This document shows positions 8,042-16,415 of a DNA stretch of 47,814 bases, piece after piece. This DNA comes from an uncultured Collinsella sp. (GTDB lineage: Bacteria > Actinomycetota > Coriobacteriia > Coriobacteriales > Coriobacteriaceae), in the NCBI GenBank assembly GCA_902491395.1, contig CABUHO010000017.1:1-47814 (forward strand). Reading direction: 5' to 3'. Positions within the stretch are counted from its first letter, which is position 1. Every line of letters begins with the position of its first letter. A program made the position numbers and the translations under genes. The notes beneath the pieces were generated by a model that ran no database searches, was not told the origin of the DNA, and saw only the letters and a program-made list of their open reading frames with translations.

Positions 8042-9028
8042 CTACAGCGCGAAGTCGCCGCCGACGAGCGTGGAGACGGGCTCCTCGTGGTAAACGGCGG
8101 AGATGGCCTGAGCGAACTCCTCGGCGACCGAGATGGTCTTGATCTTGCCGCCGACCTCGACGGGAATGGCGTCGGTGACGACGCACTCGACGATGGGGGC
8201 ATCGTTCAGGCGCTCGATGGCCGGACCGGAGAAGATGCCGTGGGTGGCGCAGACGTAGATGTCGCCAGCGCCCATAGCCTTGAGCTCCTTGACGTTGGCG
8301 CACAGGGTGCCAGCGGTGTCGATCATGTCGTCGTTGATGATGCAGGTCTTGCCCTTGATGTCACCGATGATGCCCATGACCTCGGCGGCGTTGTGGCGCG
8401 GACGGCCCTTGTGGGCGATGGCCAGGTCGCAGCCGAGCATGTCGGACAGCTTCTTGGCGGCCTTGGCACGACCCACGTCGGGGGAGACGACAACCAGGTT
8501 GTCGGTGTCGAAGTGCATGTCGTTGTAGTACTGGCCAAACAGCGGCAGCGCGGACAGGTGGTTAACCGGGATATCGAAGAAGCCCTGGATCTGACCCTGG
8601 TGCAGGTCGAGGGTGATGATGCGGTTGACGCCGGCGCGCTCGAGCAGGTTGGCGACGAGGCGAGCGGTGATGGGCTCGCGCGGGCCGGCCTTGCGGTCCT
8701 GGCGGGCATAGCCGTAGTGGGTGATAACGGCGGTGATGGAGCGGGCGGATGCGCGCTTGGCAGCGTCGGTGGCGATGAGCAGCTCCATGAGCATGTCGTT
8801 GACGTTGCCGCCGGCCACGGACTGAATCAGGAAGACGTCGGCGCCGCGGACAGTCTCGTCGTAGCGGGCGTAAATCTCACCATTGGCGAACTGCTTTAGC
8901 GTAAGGCCCGAAAGCTCGACCCCAAGGTACTCAGCAATCTTCTGAGCGAGGGGACGGTTGGAGGAACCGGAATACACGCGAATGGACTTGCGCATATTCT
9001 CCGACTTCTCGGGATCATTAATCGGCAT
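8042..9028 (-). CDS. prs: Ribose-phosphate pyrophosphokinase
   Basis: A 328-residue enzyme making PRPP from ribose 5-phosphate and ATP for nucleotide, His and Trp synthesis. Visible motifs are FANGEIYARYDETVRGADVFLIQS (substrate site), DLHQGQIQGFFDIPVNHL, and the PRPP-binding loop in INDDMIDTAGT. The ATG at 9028 is preceded by AAGGAGAAGGG. It lies between glmU and pth on the same strand; the long hairpin after it may reduce read-through into pth. Confidence 0.96.
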   Translation of the reverse strand: MPINDPEKSENMRKSIRVYSGSSNRPLAQKIAEYLGVELSGLTLKQFANGEIYARYDETVRGADVFLIQSVAGGNVNDMLMELLIATDAAKRASARSITAVITHYGYARQDRKAGPREPITARLVANLLERAGVNRIITLDLHQGQIQGFFDIPVNHLSALPLFGQYYNDMHFDTDNLVVVSPDVGRAKAAKKLSDMLGCDLAIAHKGRPRHNAAEVMGIIGDIKGKTCIINDDMIDTAGTLCANVKELKAMGAGDIYVCATHGIFSGPAIERLNDAPIVECVVTDAIPVEVGGKIKTISVAEEFAQAISAVYHEEPVSTLVGGDFAL

Positions 9029-9172
9029 TACCCTTCTCCTTTAAATCGAATGCCATATAGATGCCTTGTTGCATTGTAACCGCGCGGTGGGGTTTATCGA
9101 GTCTTGATAACGTCTTTACCGTCAACGGACACGAACCGACCACTCATCCGGCCGCGCAGGTCAGCATAGAAA

Positions 9173-9202
9173 AAGGAGCCGTCCCCATGGGAACAGCTCC
9201 TT
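9173..9202 (-). terminator. Terminator of glmU
   Basis: AAGGAGC (9173-9179) pairs with GCTCCTT (9196-9202), with an inner TCCC/GGGA stem. On the minus strand a run of T follows immediately. It is 17 bp past the glmU stop, so prs probably also has its own promoter. Confidence 0.75.
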
Positions 9203-9219
9203 AGATGCTTGGTAAAACG

Positions 9220-10632
9220 TTATACCTCGTCGTCCTCGTGCAGACGGCGGCGATAATCGGCGGCCCAGCCCTCAATATTTACCTGACGGGCGCGGCCCAG
9301 ACCGAGCGCGTCGGCCGGGACCGGCTCGGTGATGACAGAGCCGGCGGCAACGAGCGCGCCGTCGCCGATCTGAGCGGGCGCGACCATCATGGTGTCGGAG
9401 CCGATGAAGGCGTCCTTGCCGATGACGGTCTTGTGCTTGTGCACGCCGTCGTAGTTGCAGGTGATAGAGCCCGCGCCCACGTTGACGCCGGAACCCATGG
9501 TGGTGTCGCCGATGTAGGACAGGTGCGGCACCTTGGAGCCCTCGCCGATCGTGGACTTCTTGATCTCCACGTGCGTGCCGGCCTTGGAGCCGTCGAGCAT
9601 GTGGGTGCCCGGGCGCAGGTAGGCGCGCGGGCCGCAGTCGACGCCGTTCTCGATGACGGCCTCGATGGCGATGGTCTCATCGATGGTGCAGCCGCTGCCG
9701 ACGGTGGTGTCGGTGAGGCGGCTGTTGGGACCGAGCTGGCACTCCTCGCCCACGGTGACGTGGCCGATCAGGTGCGTCTGCGGCCACACGACGGTATCGC
9801 GGCCGATGGTGGCATCGGGGCCGATCCAGGCCTGCGTGGGGTCGATGAAGGTAACGCCCTCGGCCATCCAGTGCTCGTTGATGCGGTCGCGCGCGATGGC
9901 GGTGAGCTGTGCGAGCTGGACGCGGCTGTTGACGCCTAGGCCGTCGCGGTAGTCGTCGCAGTGGAAGATGGAGACTGCCTGGCCGTGACCCTTGAGGATC
10001 TCGAGCATGTCGGGCAGGTAGTACTCGGACTGCGCGTTGTCGTTGCCGATCTCGTCAATGTGCGCGGCGAGCTGCGCGCCGTCGAAGGCGTAGCAGCCGG
10101 CGTTGCACTCCAGCAGCGTGGCGGCCTGCTCGGGCGTGCAGTCCTTCTGCTCGATGATGCGCTCGATCTGACCGTCGGCGCCCAGCTTGATGCGGCCGTA
10201 GCCGAAAGGATCGGGCGGGGTCATGGTCATGACGGTGCAGGCGAGCTCGCCGGTGGCGACGGTTTGCGCGAACTTGGCGACGGTGTCGGCGGTGATGAGC
10301 GGCAGGTCGCCGTTGAGCACCACGACGGGGCCTTGCGTGATGCCACAGGCCTCGAGCGCGACCTTCACGGCGTGACCGGTGCCCAGACGCTCGGTCTGCT
10401 CGACGCACTCGACCTTGGTGGCGCTGTTGGCGTAGGCGCCGTCGATGAGGGCGCGCATCTCGTCGGCGTGGCTGCCGATGACAACCACGACGCGGCTGCA
10501 GCCGGCCTTGATGGTAGCGTCGACGATCCACTGGACCATGGGCTTACCCAGGATCTTGTGCGAAACCTTGCAGTGGTTCGACTTCATGCGGGTGCCCTCG
10601 CCGGCAGCGAGGATAATTGCGGTTGCGTCCAT
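9220..10632 (-). CDS. glmU: Bifunctional UDP-N-acetylglucosamine pyrophosphorylase / glucosamine-1-phosphate N-acetyltransferase
   Basis: 470 residues, the usual GlmU length. The N-terminal uridylyltransferase domain begins AIILAAGEGTRMKS with the Lys of KVSHKILGKPM, then QTERLGTGHAV and LNGDLPLI. The C-terminal half is a left-handed beta-helix of hexapeptide repeats (IGPDATIGRDTVVWPQ, VPHLSYIGD, NVGAGSITCNYDG) that acetylates GlcN-1-P. The product UDP-GlcNAc feeds peptidoglycan. The ATG at 10632 follows AGGAG; the longer in-frame extension lacks homology and was not used. Confidence 0.96.
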   Translation of the reverse strand: MDATAIILAAGEGTRMKSNHCKVSHKILGKPMVQWIVDATIKAGCSRVVVVIGSHADEMRALIDGAYANSATKVECVEQTERLGTGHAVKVALEACGITQGPVVVLNGDLPLITADTVAKFAQTVATGELACTVMTMTPPDPFGYGRIKLGADGQIERIIEQKDCTPEQAATLLECNAGCYAFDGAQLAAHIDEIGNDNAQSEYYLPDMLEILKGHGQAVSIFHCDDYRDGLGVNSRVQLAQLTAIARDRINEHWMAEGVTFIDPTQAWIGPDATIGRDTVVWPQTHLIGHVTVGEECQLGPNSRLTDTTVGSGCTIDETIAIEAVIENGVDCGPRAYLRPGTHMLDGSKAGTHVEIKKSTIGEGSKVPHLSYIGDTTMGSGVNVGAGSITCNYDGVHKHKTVIGKDAFIGSDTMMVAPAQIGDGALVAAGSVITEPVPADALGLGRARQVNIEGWAADYRRRLHEDDEV

Positions 10633-10755
10633 GTGATCTCCTGTTACGTTATAGAGACGTGTGTTTGGAAACGATACACGGCGCAATATGATACCGCAGG
10701 CATATGACGAGCGCGTAACGATTGGTTTGCGGCGGTTGAGGCTTGCGCCGCCGGC

Positions 10756-11718
10756 GTGGCGTTTGCACTGCTTGTGTGCGGCGTTGGCGGTGCTGCGGAG
10801 CTGTTGTTTGAGCGAGGGGACGGGGTGCCCGTGGACAACATACGAGAGGAGTTTGGCGGCGAGCCCGTCGCGGCATTCTCGATGTCGCATCCGGCTGTGC
10901 CGGCACTCTATATAGTGCTGACGCTGGGGCTCACTATGTTCTCGATGCAGCCGGTGCTGATTGCGCTGTCACTTGCGGGCGGGCTGGCGTATGGATTTGC
11001 GACGCGTGGGGCTGCCCGCACGCTGGGCGCACTCCGCTGGCAGCTGCCGGTGATTTTGATCGTTGCGGTGCTCAATCCGCTGTTTAGCGCCTCGGGCTCG
11101 ACGGAGCTGTTCCGTATTGGCATGCGCGCGGTGTATCTGGAGAGCATGGTATACGGCCTGTGCATGGGCGGGCTGTTTGTGGCGAGCGTGTTGTGGTTTG
11201 AGGCCGCGGCATCGATGCTCGAATACGACAAGGTGCTCGCGCTGCTGGGCAATGCCGCACCGGTGATTGCGCTTATGATCTCGATGTGCATGAGGCTTAT
11301 CCCGCAGTTTTTGCGCCGCGGTCGTACGGTGTTGGCGGTGCAGGATGCGATTGATGTACCGGGCCGCGCGCCGGCCGACCCCGTGCGCTCGCGCCTGCGG
11401 GCGTCGAGCGTGTTGATGGGCTGGGGCATGGAAGATTCGCTGGAGCGTGCGGACGCGATGCGCTCGCGCGGGTGGGGTGCCGCGACGCGTCGTACGACGT
11501 ATGCGAGGTATCGACTGGGGCGCAGCGACGTTGCCGCGCTGGTTGGGCTCGCACTGTTTGGTGCTGCCGCGGTGGCGGTGGCGTGGACCGCGACGACGCA
11601 GTATTCGTTTTATCCGCAGCTCTCGGTGCCGGCGCCGTGGCTGGGCTATGTCGTGTACGCTGCCTGGATGGTGCTGCCTTGTGCGTTGCATGCGATTGAT
11701 GAGAAGAGGTTTGGCTGA
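10756..11718 (+). CDS. ecfT: ECF transporter transmembrane (T) subunit
   Basis: A 320-residue integral membrane protein with about six to eight hydrophobic segments. MGWGMEDSLERADAMRSRGWG is the cytoplasmic coupling helix of EcfT proteins that contacts the ATPases. It is followed, with a 1-bp overlap, by a double ATPase gene and then an S component, forming a complete ECF module. The start is uncertain: the frame opens at 10708, the GTG at 10756 has no good ribosome site, and a GTG near 10831 preceded by GAGGGGACGGGG is an alternative. Confidence 0.82.
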   Translation: MAFALLVCGVGGAAELLFERGDGVPVDNIREEFGGEPVAAFSMSHPAVPALYIVLTLGLTMFSMQPVLIALSLAGGLAYGFATRGAARTLGALRWQLPVILIVAVLNPLFSASGSTELFRIGMRAVYLESMVYGLCMGGLFVASVLWFEAAASMLEYDKVLALLGNAAPVIALMISMCMRLIPQFLRRGRTVLAVQDAIDVPGRAPADPVRSRLRASSVLMGWGMEDSLERADAMRSRGWGAATRRTTYARYRLGRSDVAALVGLALFGAAAVAVAWTATTQYSFYPQLSVPAPWLGYVVYAAWMVLPCALHAIDEKRFG

Positions 11719-13361
11719 TGGCTCGGTTTGATAGGAGCTCGGCGGCGGGTGTGGCATATGGCTCGGCCGCGCCGGCGATTGAGGTGCGAGGCCTTAGTTT
11801 TGCCTATCCCGGGGCCGAGGCACCGGTGCTCGAGGGACTTGATTGGCGTGTTTCCCAAGGTGCGTTTGCGCTGCTTGTTGGCGGTACCGGGTCGGGCAAA
11901 TCGACGCTGCTGTCGCTGCTCAAGCCCGAGATCGCTCCGGCGGGTACGCGCTCCGGCGAGCTGCGCGTGCTGGGCGAGCCCGTCGCCGACATGGACGTGC
12001 GGGCATCGGCGGAGCGCGTGGGTTATGTGTTCCAGGATCCCGAGAACCAGATCGTGTGCGAAACCGTGTGGCACGAGATGGCGTTTGGCCTAGAGAATCT
12101 GGGTGTGTCGCGCGACGAGATGCGCCGTCGCGTAGCTGAGACCAGCTATTTCTTTGGGCTGGAAGATTGGCTTCACCGCGATACTGACACGCTTTCGGGC
12201 GGACGCAAGCAGCTGCTGTCGTTGGCGGCCGTGCTGGCCTTGCGCCCGCGCGTGCTGCTGCTCGACGAGCCCACGTCTCAGCTCGATCCCGTTGCCGAGA
12301 AGAATTTTCTGCACGCGCTGTTTCGCGTGAACCGTGAGCTGGGCTGCACGGTTGTTGTGGCGACGCATCAGCCGCGGCCGATGCTCGAGTATGCGACGTG
12401 TGCGTACCGGATTGAGGGCGGCCGCGTGCGCGAGGTGGCGGATATGGCTTCTTTGGGACGCCGAGAATCGCTGTTTTCCGATGACATGTTGGGGTGGGGT
12501 GCCATCCGATGTGCAAAAACAGGAGTATTCAGCAGGCGTGAGGACAGTTTGGGCTTTCTGGAGTCGCCCGTGGACGCATCGAGCGCGAAAAAAAGTTCGG
12601 AATTGGACAAATCGTCCGAATTTGTGGCGCAAACGTCGCTCAAGAACGGCTCGGAAGCCTTCCCGCGCACGGATGGAAGCAGAATACTCCAAAAAATGCA
12701 CGCTGGGTCGGCTACCACCTTGGCAGGAAGCTGGTTTCGCTACGATCGGGCGTCTGGCTGGGTGCTGCGCGGACTCGATGCGGCGTTTTTGGCTGGCGCG
12801 GTGCATGCGATTGTGGGCGGAAACGGCTGCGGCAAGTCGACGATGCTCTCGGTCCTGGCCAAAACGGTCAAGTTGCAGCGTGGGCGCATGGTGCGTGGGG
12901 CGGCATCGGCGGCGCTGCTGCCTCAGAATCCCAAGGCGTTGTTGGTTGCCGAGACGGTGCGCGACGAGCTGATGGAATGGGCTTCGACCTGCGGGTACGG
13001 CGAGGATATGGCGCGGGAGCGCGCGGTGAGTCTGGGGCTCGCGGGCTTAGGGGAACGCCACCCCTATGACCTTTCGGGCGGACAGCGCCAACTGCTTGCG
13101 TTGGCAAAGCTACTGCTAATCGGCCCCGAACTGCTATTGCTCGATGAGCCCACCAAGGGTCTGGACCTGGCCAGCCGCCGCATCATCGCCCGCGCCCTGC
13201 GTGACCATGCGAAGGCTGGCGGCACCGTCATCATGGCAACGCACGACCTGGATTTTGCCGAGCAGGTAGCCGACGACGTCGCCATGATGTTTGACGGCGA
13301 GATTGCCTGTATGGAGCCCCCGGCCGACTTCTTTGCCGACAACGTGTTTTATAGGGCGTGA
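11718..13361 (+). CDS. Fused double ATPase subunit of an ECF transporter
   Basis: A 547-residue protein with two complete ABC ATPase domains. Domain 1: Walker A GGTGSGKST (~55), signature LSGGRKQ, Walker B VLLLDEPTSQLDP. Domain 2: Walker A GGNGCGKST (~367), signature LSGGQRQ, Walker B LLLLDEPTKGLDL. This equals EcfA1 plus EcfA2 in one chain. The linker (residues ~265-328) is encoded by a 192-bp stretch with imperfect inverted ends and lacks resemblance to ABC proteins. The ATG overlaps the ecfT stop. It powers uptake by the T/S subunits next to it. Confidence 0.9.
   Translation: MARFDRSSAAGVAYGSAAPAIEVRGLSFAYPGAEAPVLEGLDWRVSQGAFALLVGGTGSGKSTLLSLLKPEIAPAGTRSGELRVLGEPVADMDVRASAERVGYVFQDPENQIVCETVWHEMAFGLENLGVSRDEMRRRVAETSYFFGLEDWLHRDTDTLSGGRKQLLSLAAVLALRPRVLLLDEPTSQLDPVAEKNFLHALFRVNRELGCTVVVATHQPRPMLEYATCAYRIEGGRVREVADMASLGRRESLFSDDMLGWGAIRCAKTGVFSRREDSLGFLESPVDASSAKKSSELDKSSEFVAQTSLKNGSEAFPRTDGSRILQKMHAGSATTLAGSWFRYDRASGWVLRGLDAAFLAGAVHAIVGGNGCGKSTMLSVLAKTVKLQRGRMVRGAASAALLPQNPKALLVAETVRDELMEWASTCGYGEDMARERAVSLGLAGLGERHPYDLSGGQRQLLALAKLLLIGPELLLLDEPTKGLDLASRRIIARALRDHAKAGGTVIMATHDLDFAEQVADDVAMMFDGEIACMEPPADFFADNVFYRA
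12511..12702. repeat. Putative palindromic element inserted in frame in the ECF ATPase gene
   Basis: The segment begins GTGCAAAAACAGGAGTATTC (12511-12530). It ends with an inverted, partly diverged copy: GAATACTCC at 12682-12690 and TGCAC completing at 12702. It spans 192 bp, a multiple of three. Its centre has a TTCGGA/TCCGAA pair around 12595-12625. It encodes a polar, Ser/Lys-rich linker between the two ATPase domains. Identity as a mobile palindrome is inferred, since only one copy is in the window. Confidence 0.45.
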
Positions 13362-13365
13362 TGGG

Positions 13366-14079
13366 ATGACGGACTGTCGTTTCTCACGCTTGCTTGCAAA
13401 ACTGGAGATCCCGCTGCTGCTGGCGGTTCCTGCGGTGATGGCTGCGGCGTTGCTGGCGGGCGTTGAGCAGGCGGCGCTTGCCATGCTTGTCGTGGTGGCA
13501 CTGGTGCTTGCGCTGTTCTTTGCGGGTTACGAGGCGTCGCGCCCGGGCCTGCGCCAGATTATGCCCACGCTGGTGTTGGCGGCGTTGGCCGCGGCGGGGC
13601 GCATCTTGTTTGGCCCCATTCCCGACTTTAAACCGGTGAGCGCCATCGCCATTATCGCGGGGGCGACGCTTGGTCGCCGCAATGGTTTTATGGTTGGCGC
13701 GCTGGCGGCGCTGACCAGCAATTTCTTTTTTGGGCAGGGCATGTGGACGCCGTGGCAGATGTACGCCTGGGGTCTGGTTGGCTATGTCGGCGGCGCGCTG
13801 GCGTATGCGGGTGCGTTCGACCGCGTCGACGGCACCGTGCGCATGCCAGCGCTGCTGGCGTACGGCTTTGCGTCGGGCCTGCTCTATGGCGTCGTGATCA
13901 ACGCGTATGACATCATTGGTTTTGTACAGCCGCTTACTTGGGCGGGTGCCGTGGCGCGTCTTGCCACGGCAGTGCCGTTCGATATTACGCACGGCCTTGC
14001 GACCTGCGTGTTTTTGGCCGCCCTGTACAAGCCTTGGTGCCGTCGCATTAACCGTGTCGTCGTGAAATACGGGCTGTAG
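13366..14079 (+). CDS. ECF transporter substrate-specific (S) component
   Basis: A 237-residue protein with about six hydrophobic helices. The stretch GRILFGPIPDFKPVSAIAII, followed by SNFFFGQGMWTPWQM, resembles S components of the CbrT/CblT type, suggested to import cobalamin or a precursor (family knowledge, tentative here). It is the third gene of the ECF operon. The ATG at 13366 lies 5 bp after the ATPase stop; an ATG at 13361 runs immediately into a stop. No cobalamin riboswitch was recognised upstream of the operon, so the substrate remains open. Confidence 0.8.
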   Translation: MTDCRFSRLLAKLEIPLLLAVPAVMAAALLAGVEQAALAMLVVVALVLALFFAGYEASRPGLRQIMPTLVLAALAAAGRILFGPIPDFKPVSAIAIIAGATLGRRNGFMVGALAALTSNFFFGQGMWTPWQMYAWGLVGYVGGALAYAGAFDRVDGTVRMPALLAYGFASGLLYGVVINAYDIIGFVQPLTWAGAVARLATAVPFDITHGLATCVFLAALYKPWCRRINRVVVKYGL

Positions 14080-14117
14080 GGCTGGTTCGCCGGGGCGGGA
14101 ATCAATACTGCCGAAGT

Positions 14118-14285
14118 GCCATTTCAAAACTATGCCGGTTTACGGGGCTAGATTGGCGCAGGCAGACCATGCCGGCTTTTTTCGAAATAGAGCAAGCCGT
14201 TCACCTGCGGTTTTATTATCTCGGAATTGCGTATGGTTGGGGGTTCGCGATTCAGCCCCGTAAACCGGCATAGTTTTGGAATGGC
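14118..14285. repeat. Palindromic element, CTATGCCGGTTTACGGGG family (copy 1)
   Basis: 32-bp terminal inverted repeats (14118-14149 and 14254-14285) with one mismatch; 168 bp in total. The interior contains an ACCTGCGGTTTT module shared with the neighbouring ACTACGTTTA-family element. Other copies are at 29599 and 36931. Confidence 0.85.
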
Positions 14286-14380
14286 CGGCTGATATGACGG
14301 GCATCGTGGCCCTCAGAGAGCCAAATTGATCCATTTTCTTCCGTCCCCAGATGTCCCCAGGGAATCAGTTGACGGCGCTT

Positions 14381-14540
14381 GCCACGAAACTGGCCCATCT
14401 ACTACGTTTAGCTTGATACTCCCGACCATGACCGCGTTTTATGAAAAACCGCAGGCTTTCTACCTGCGGTTTTCTTTTTGCGTTGTTCGCTGTGGTTGAG
14501 GGTGGTGGCTTAAACGTAGTAGATGGGCGTGTTTCGTGGC
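14381..14540. repeat. Palindromic element, CCATCTACTACGTTTA family (copy 1)
   Basis: 30-bp terminal inverted repeats (14381-14410 and 14511-14540) with two mismatches, 160 bp in total. The interior is a hairpin AAAACCGCAGG...CCTGCGGTTTT at about 14444-14473. It is flanked on both sides by TCCTCCGTCCCC-type motifs (near 14335 and 14585). It lies between the ecfS gene and the convergent xth gene. Confidence 0.85.
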
Positions 14541-14614
14541 GGATGGGTCACGCGGATACCCCCACGAGACCCAAAATGATTCGTTTTCCTCCGTCCCCAG
14601 GGGATCAGCTGGGG

Positions 14615-15433
14615 CTAGAGCTCTAGCGTGAGGGTGACGGGGCAATGGTCGCTGCCAAAGATGTCGTCGCGGATGCCGGTGTCGCGTACGTTGTCGGCGA
14701 TTGCGTCGCTTACCAGGAAGTAGTCGATGCGCCAGCCTGCGTTGTTCTTGCGGGCATTAAAGCGATAGCTCCACCAACTGTAGACGCCCTCGACGTCGGG
14801 GTTTGCCGCGCGCCAGGTATCGGTAAAGCCGGCGTTGAGTAGCTCGGTGAACTTGCCGCGCTCCTCGTCCGAAAAGCCCGCGTTGCCGCGGTTGGACTTG
14901 GGGTTCTTAAGGTCGATCTCCTCGTGCGCCACGTTAAAGTCGCCGCAGGTCACGACGGGTTTGCCGGTCTCGCGCTCGAGCGCGTTCAAAAAGCCGCGGT
15001 AGGCATCGTCCCACGCCATGCGTACGTCGATGCGCGCGAGCTCGTTTTGGGCGTTGGGCGTATAGACGTCGACAAACCAAAACTTGTCGAACTCGAGCGC
15101 GCAGACGCGGCCCTCGGTCGCGGCTTGGGCAACGAGCTCGGCAGCCTCGCCTTCGCCGGCGTAGGGCAGCAGCGCATCGGCGTGCAGCACGCGCAGCGGT
15201 TCCTGGCGGCTAAAGACCGCAGTGCCCGAATAGCCTTTACGCTCGGCGTAGCTCCAGGTTTGGTGATAGCCGGGCAGGTCAATATCGACCTGGCCTTCTT
15301 GCAGCTTGGTCTCTTGCAGCGCCAGGATATCGACGTCGAGTTCTTGCGCGATCTGGATAAAGCTCGGGTCCTTTTTGAGCACGGCGCGCAGGCCGTTGAC
15401 GTTCCACGAGGCGAAAGTGTAAGTCTGAGGCAT
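14615..15433 (-). CDS. xth: Exodeoxyribonuclease III
   Basis: A 272-residue AP endonuclease/3'-5' exonuclease of base-excision repair. Conserved motifs of the EEP fold are present: SWNVNGLRA, LQETKLQ (metal ligand E41), VDVYTPN, the GDFNVAH catalytic segment, WRIDYFLVS, and the C-terminal GSDHCPVTL. The ATG at 15433 is preceded by GAAAGGACACC. It is monocistronic and convergent with the ECF operon. Confidence 0.95.
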   Translation of the reverse strand: MPQTYTFASWNVNGLRAVLKKDPSFIQIAQELDVDILALQETKLQEGQVDIDLPGYHQTWSYAERKGYSGTAVFSRQEPLRVLHADALLPYAGEGEAAELVAQAATEGRVCALEFDKFWFVDVYTPNAQNELARIDVRMAWDDAYRGFLNALERETGKPVVTCGDFNVAHEEIDLKNPKSNRGNAGFSDEERGKFTELLNAGFTDTWRAANPDVEGVYSWWSYRFNARKNNAGWRIDYFLVSDAIADNVRDTGIRDDIFGSDHCPVTLTLEL

Positions 15434-15568
15434 GGTGTCCTTTCGACGGGGTTGGCAGGCTTAAGATTAGCGCAACAGGGGCGGGGTGGACTCCGCGCAT
15501 GCTGACTTAAAGGCCGCATGCTGGGACGTCGCCCAACGCTGCCCGACTAACAAGGACGGAGGACTCAT

Positions 15569-16321
15569 ATGACGCAGGCAATATCGGACCCCAGGCAGGC
15601 CTCCGCCGCGCTGGCGGAGCTGTTCAATACCCACGAGCGCGTGGTGTTCTTTGGCGGCGCGGGTGTTTCCACGGCAAGCGGCATTCCCGATTTTCGCAGC
15701 GTGGACGGCCTGTATCACCAGCAGTTTGCCTATCCGCCCGAGACCATGCTCTCGCACAGCTTTTACGAGACACATCCGGCGGAGTTCTTCGACTTTTACC
15801 GCACCAAGATGATCGCGCTTAACGCTAAGCCCAACCGCTGCCACACCAAGCTGGCCGAGCTGGAGCGCGCCGGCAAGCTTGATGCCGTGGTGACGCAAAA
15901 CATCGACGGCTTGCATCAGATGGCGGGCTCGCAGCGCGTGTTTGAGTTGCACGGATCGGTCCATCGCAACATTTGCCAGTCGTGCGGCGCGGTCTATAGC
16001 GCCGAGTGGATTTTCTCGCGCGAGCACGAGGACGCCGCGGGCGTGCCCGTGTGCCCCGCGTGCGGTGGTCGCATCAAGCCCGATGTGGTGCTCTACGAGG
16101 AGCCGCTCGACGAGCGCGTGCTCACCGGCGCCGTCGCCGCCATTGCCGCGGCCGATGCCCTCATCGTGGGCGGAACATCGCTCGTGGTGTACCCGGCGGC
16201 GGGTCTCACACGCTACTTTACCGGCGATACACTGGCCATTTGCAATCTGGCGCCCACCGATCAGGATGCAAATGCCGACCTGCTGATTTCTTGCGACATC
16301 GCGGCCGCGTTTGCGTTCTAG
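15569..16321 (+). CDS. cobB: NAD-dependent protein deacylase (Sir2 family)
   Basis: A 250-residue sirtuin removing acyl groups from protein lysines using NAD+. Seen: GAGVSTASGIPDFRS (NAD loop), TQNIDGLHQ, catalytic H128 in ELHGSVH, and zinc ligands C136/C139 and C162/C165. Conserved NAD-pocket sequences appear near the end (GGTSLVVYPAAG). The ATG follows an AAGGACGGAGGA region. Its substrates are not apparent from the context. Confidence 0.94.
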   Translation: MTQAISDPRQASAALAELFNTHERVVFFGGAGVSTASGIPDFRSVDGLYHQQFAYPPETMLSHSFYETHPAEFFDFYRTKMIALNAKPNRCHTKLAELERAGKLDAVVTQNIDGLHQMAGSQRVFELHGSVHRNICQSCGAVYSAEWIFSREHEDAAGVPVCPACGGRIKPDVVLYEEPLDERVLTGAVAAIAAADALIVGGTSLVVYPAAGLTRYFTGDTLAICNLAPTDQDANADLLISCDIAAAFAF

Positions 16322-16335
16322 CCCGCGCGCGCGGA

Positions 16336-16341
16336 TACAAT
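16336..16341 (+). promoter_or_regulatory. Possible -10 box of the folPK transcript
   Basis: TACAAT lies 75 bp before the folP start. A TTGCGT at 16311 would be a -35 with a long 19-bp spacer, so the promoter is tentative. Confidence 0.3.
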
Positions 16342-16415
16342 AGAAAGACTGAGTGCAAAGCGACCCCGCCGCCAGCGCCCGAGCGCGGCGGCGTGGGCAT
16401 TTTAGGAGGATGTTC

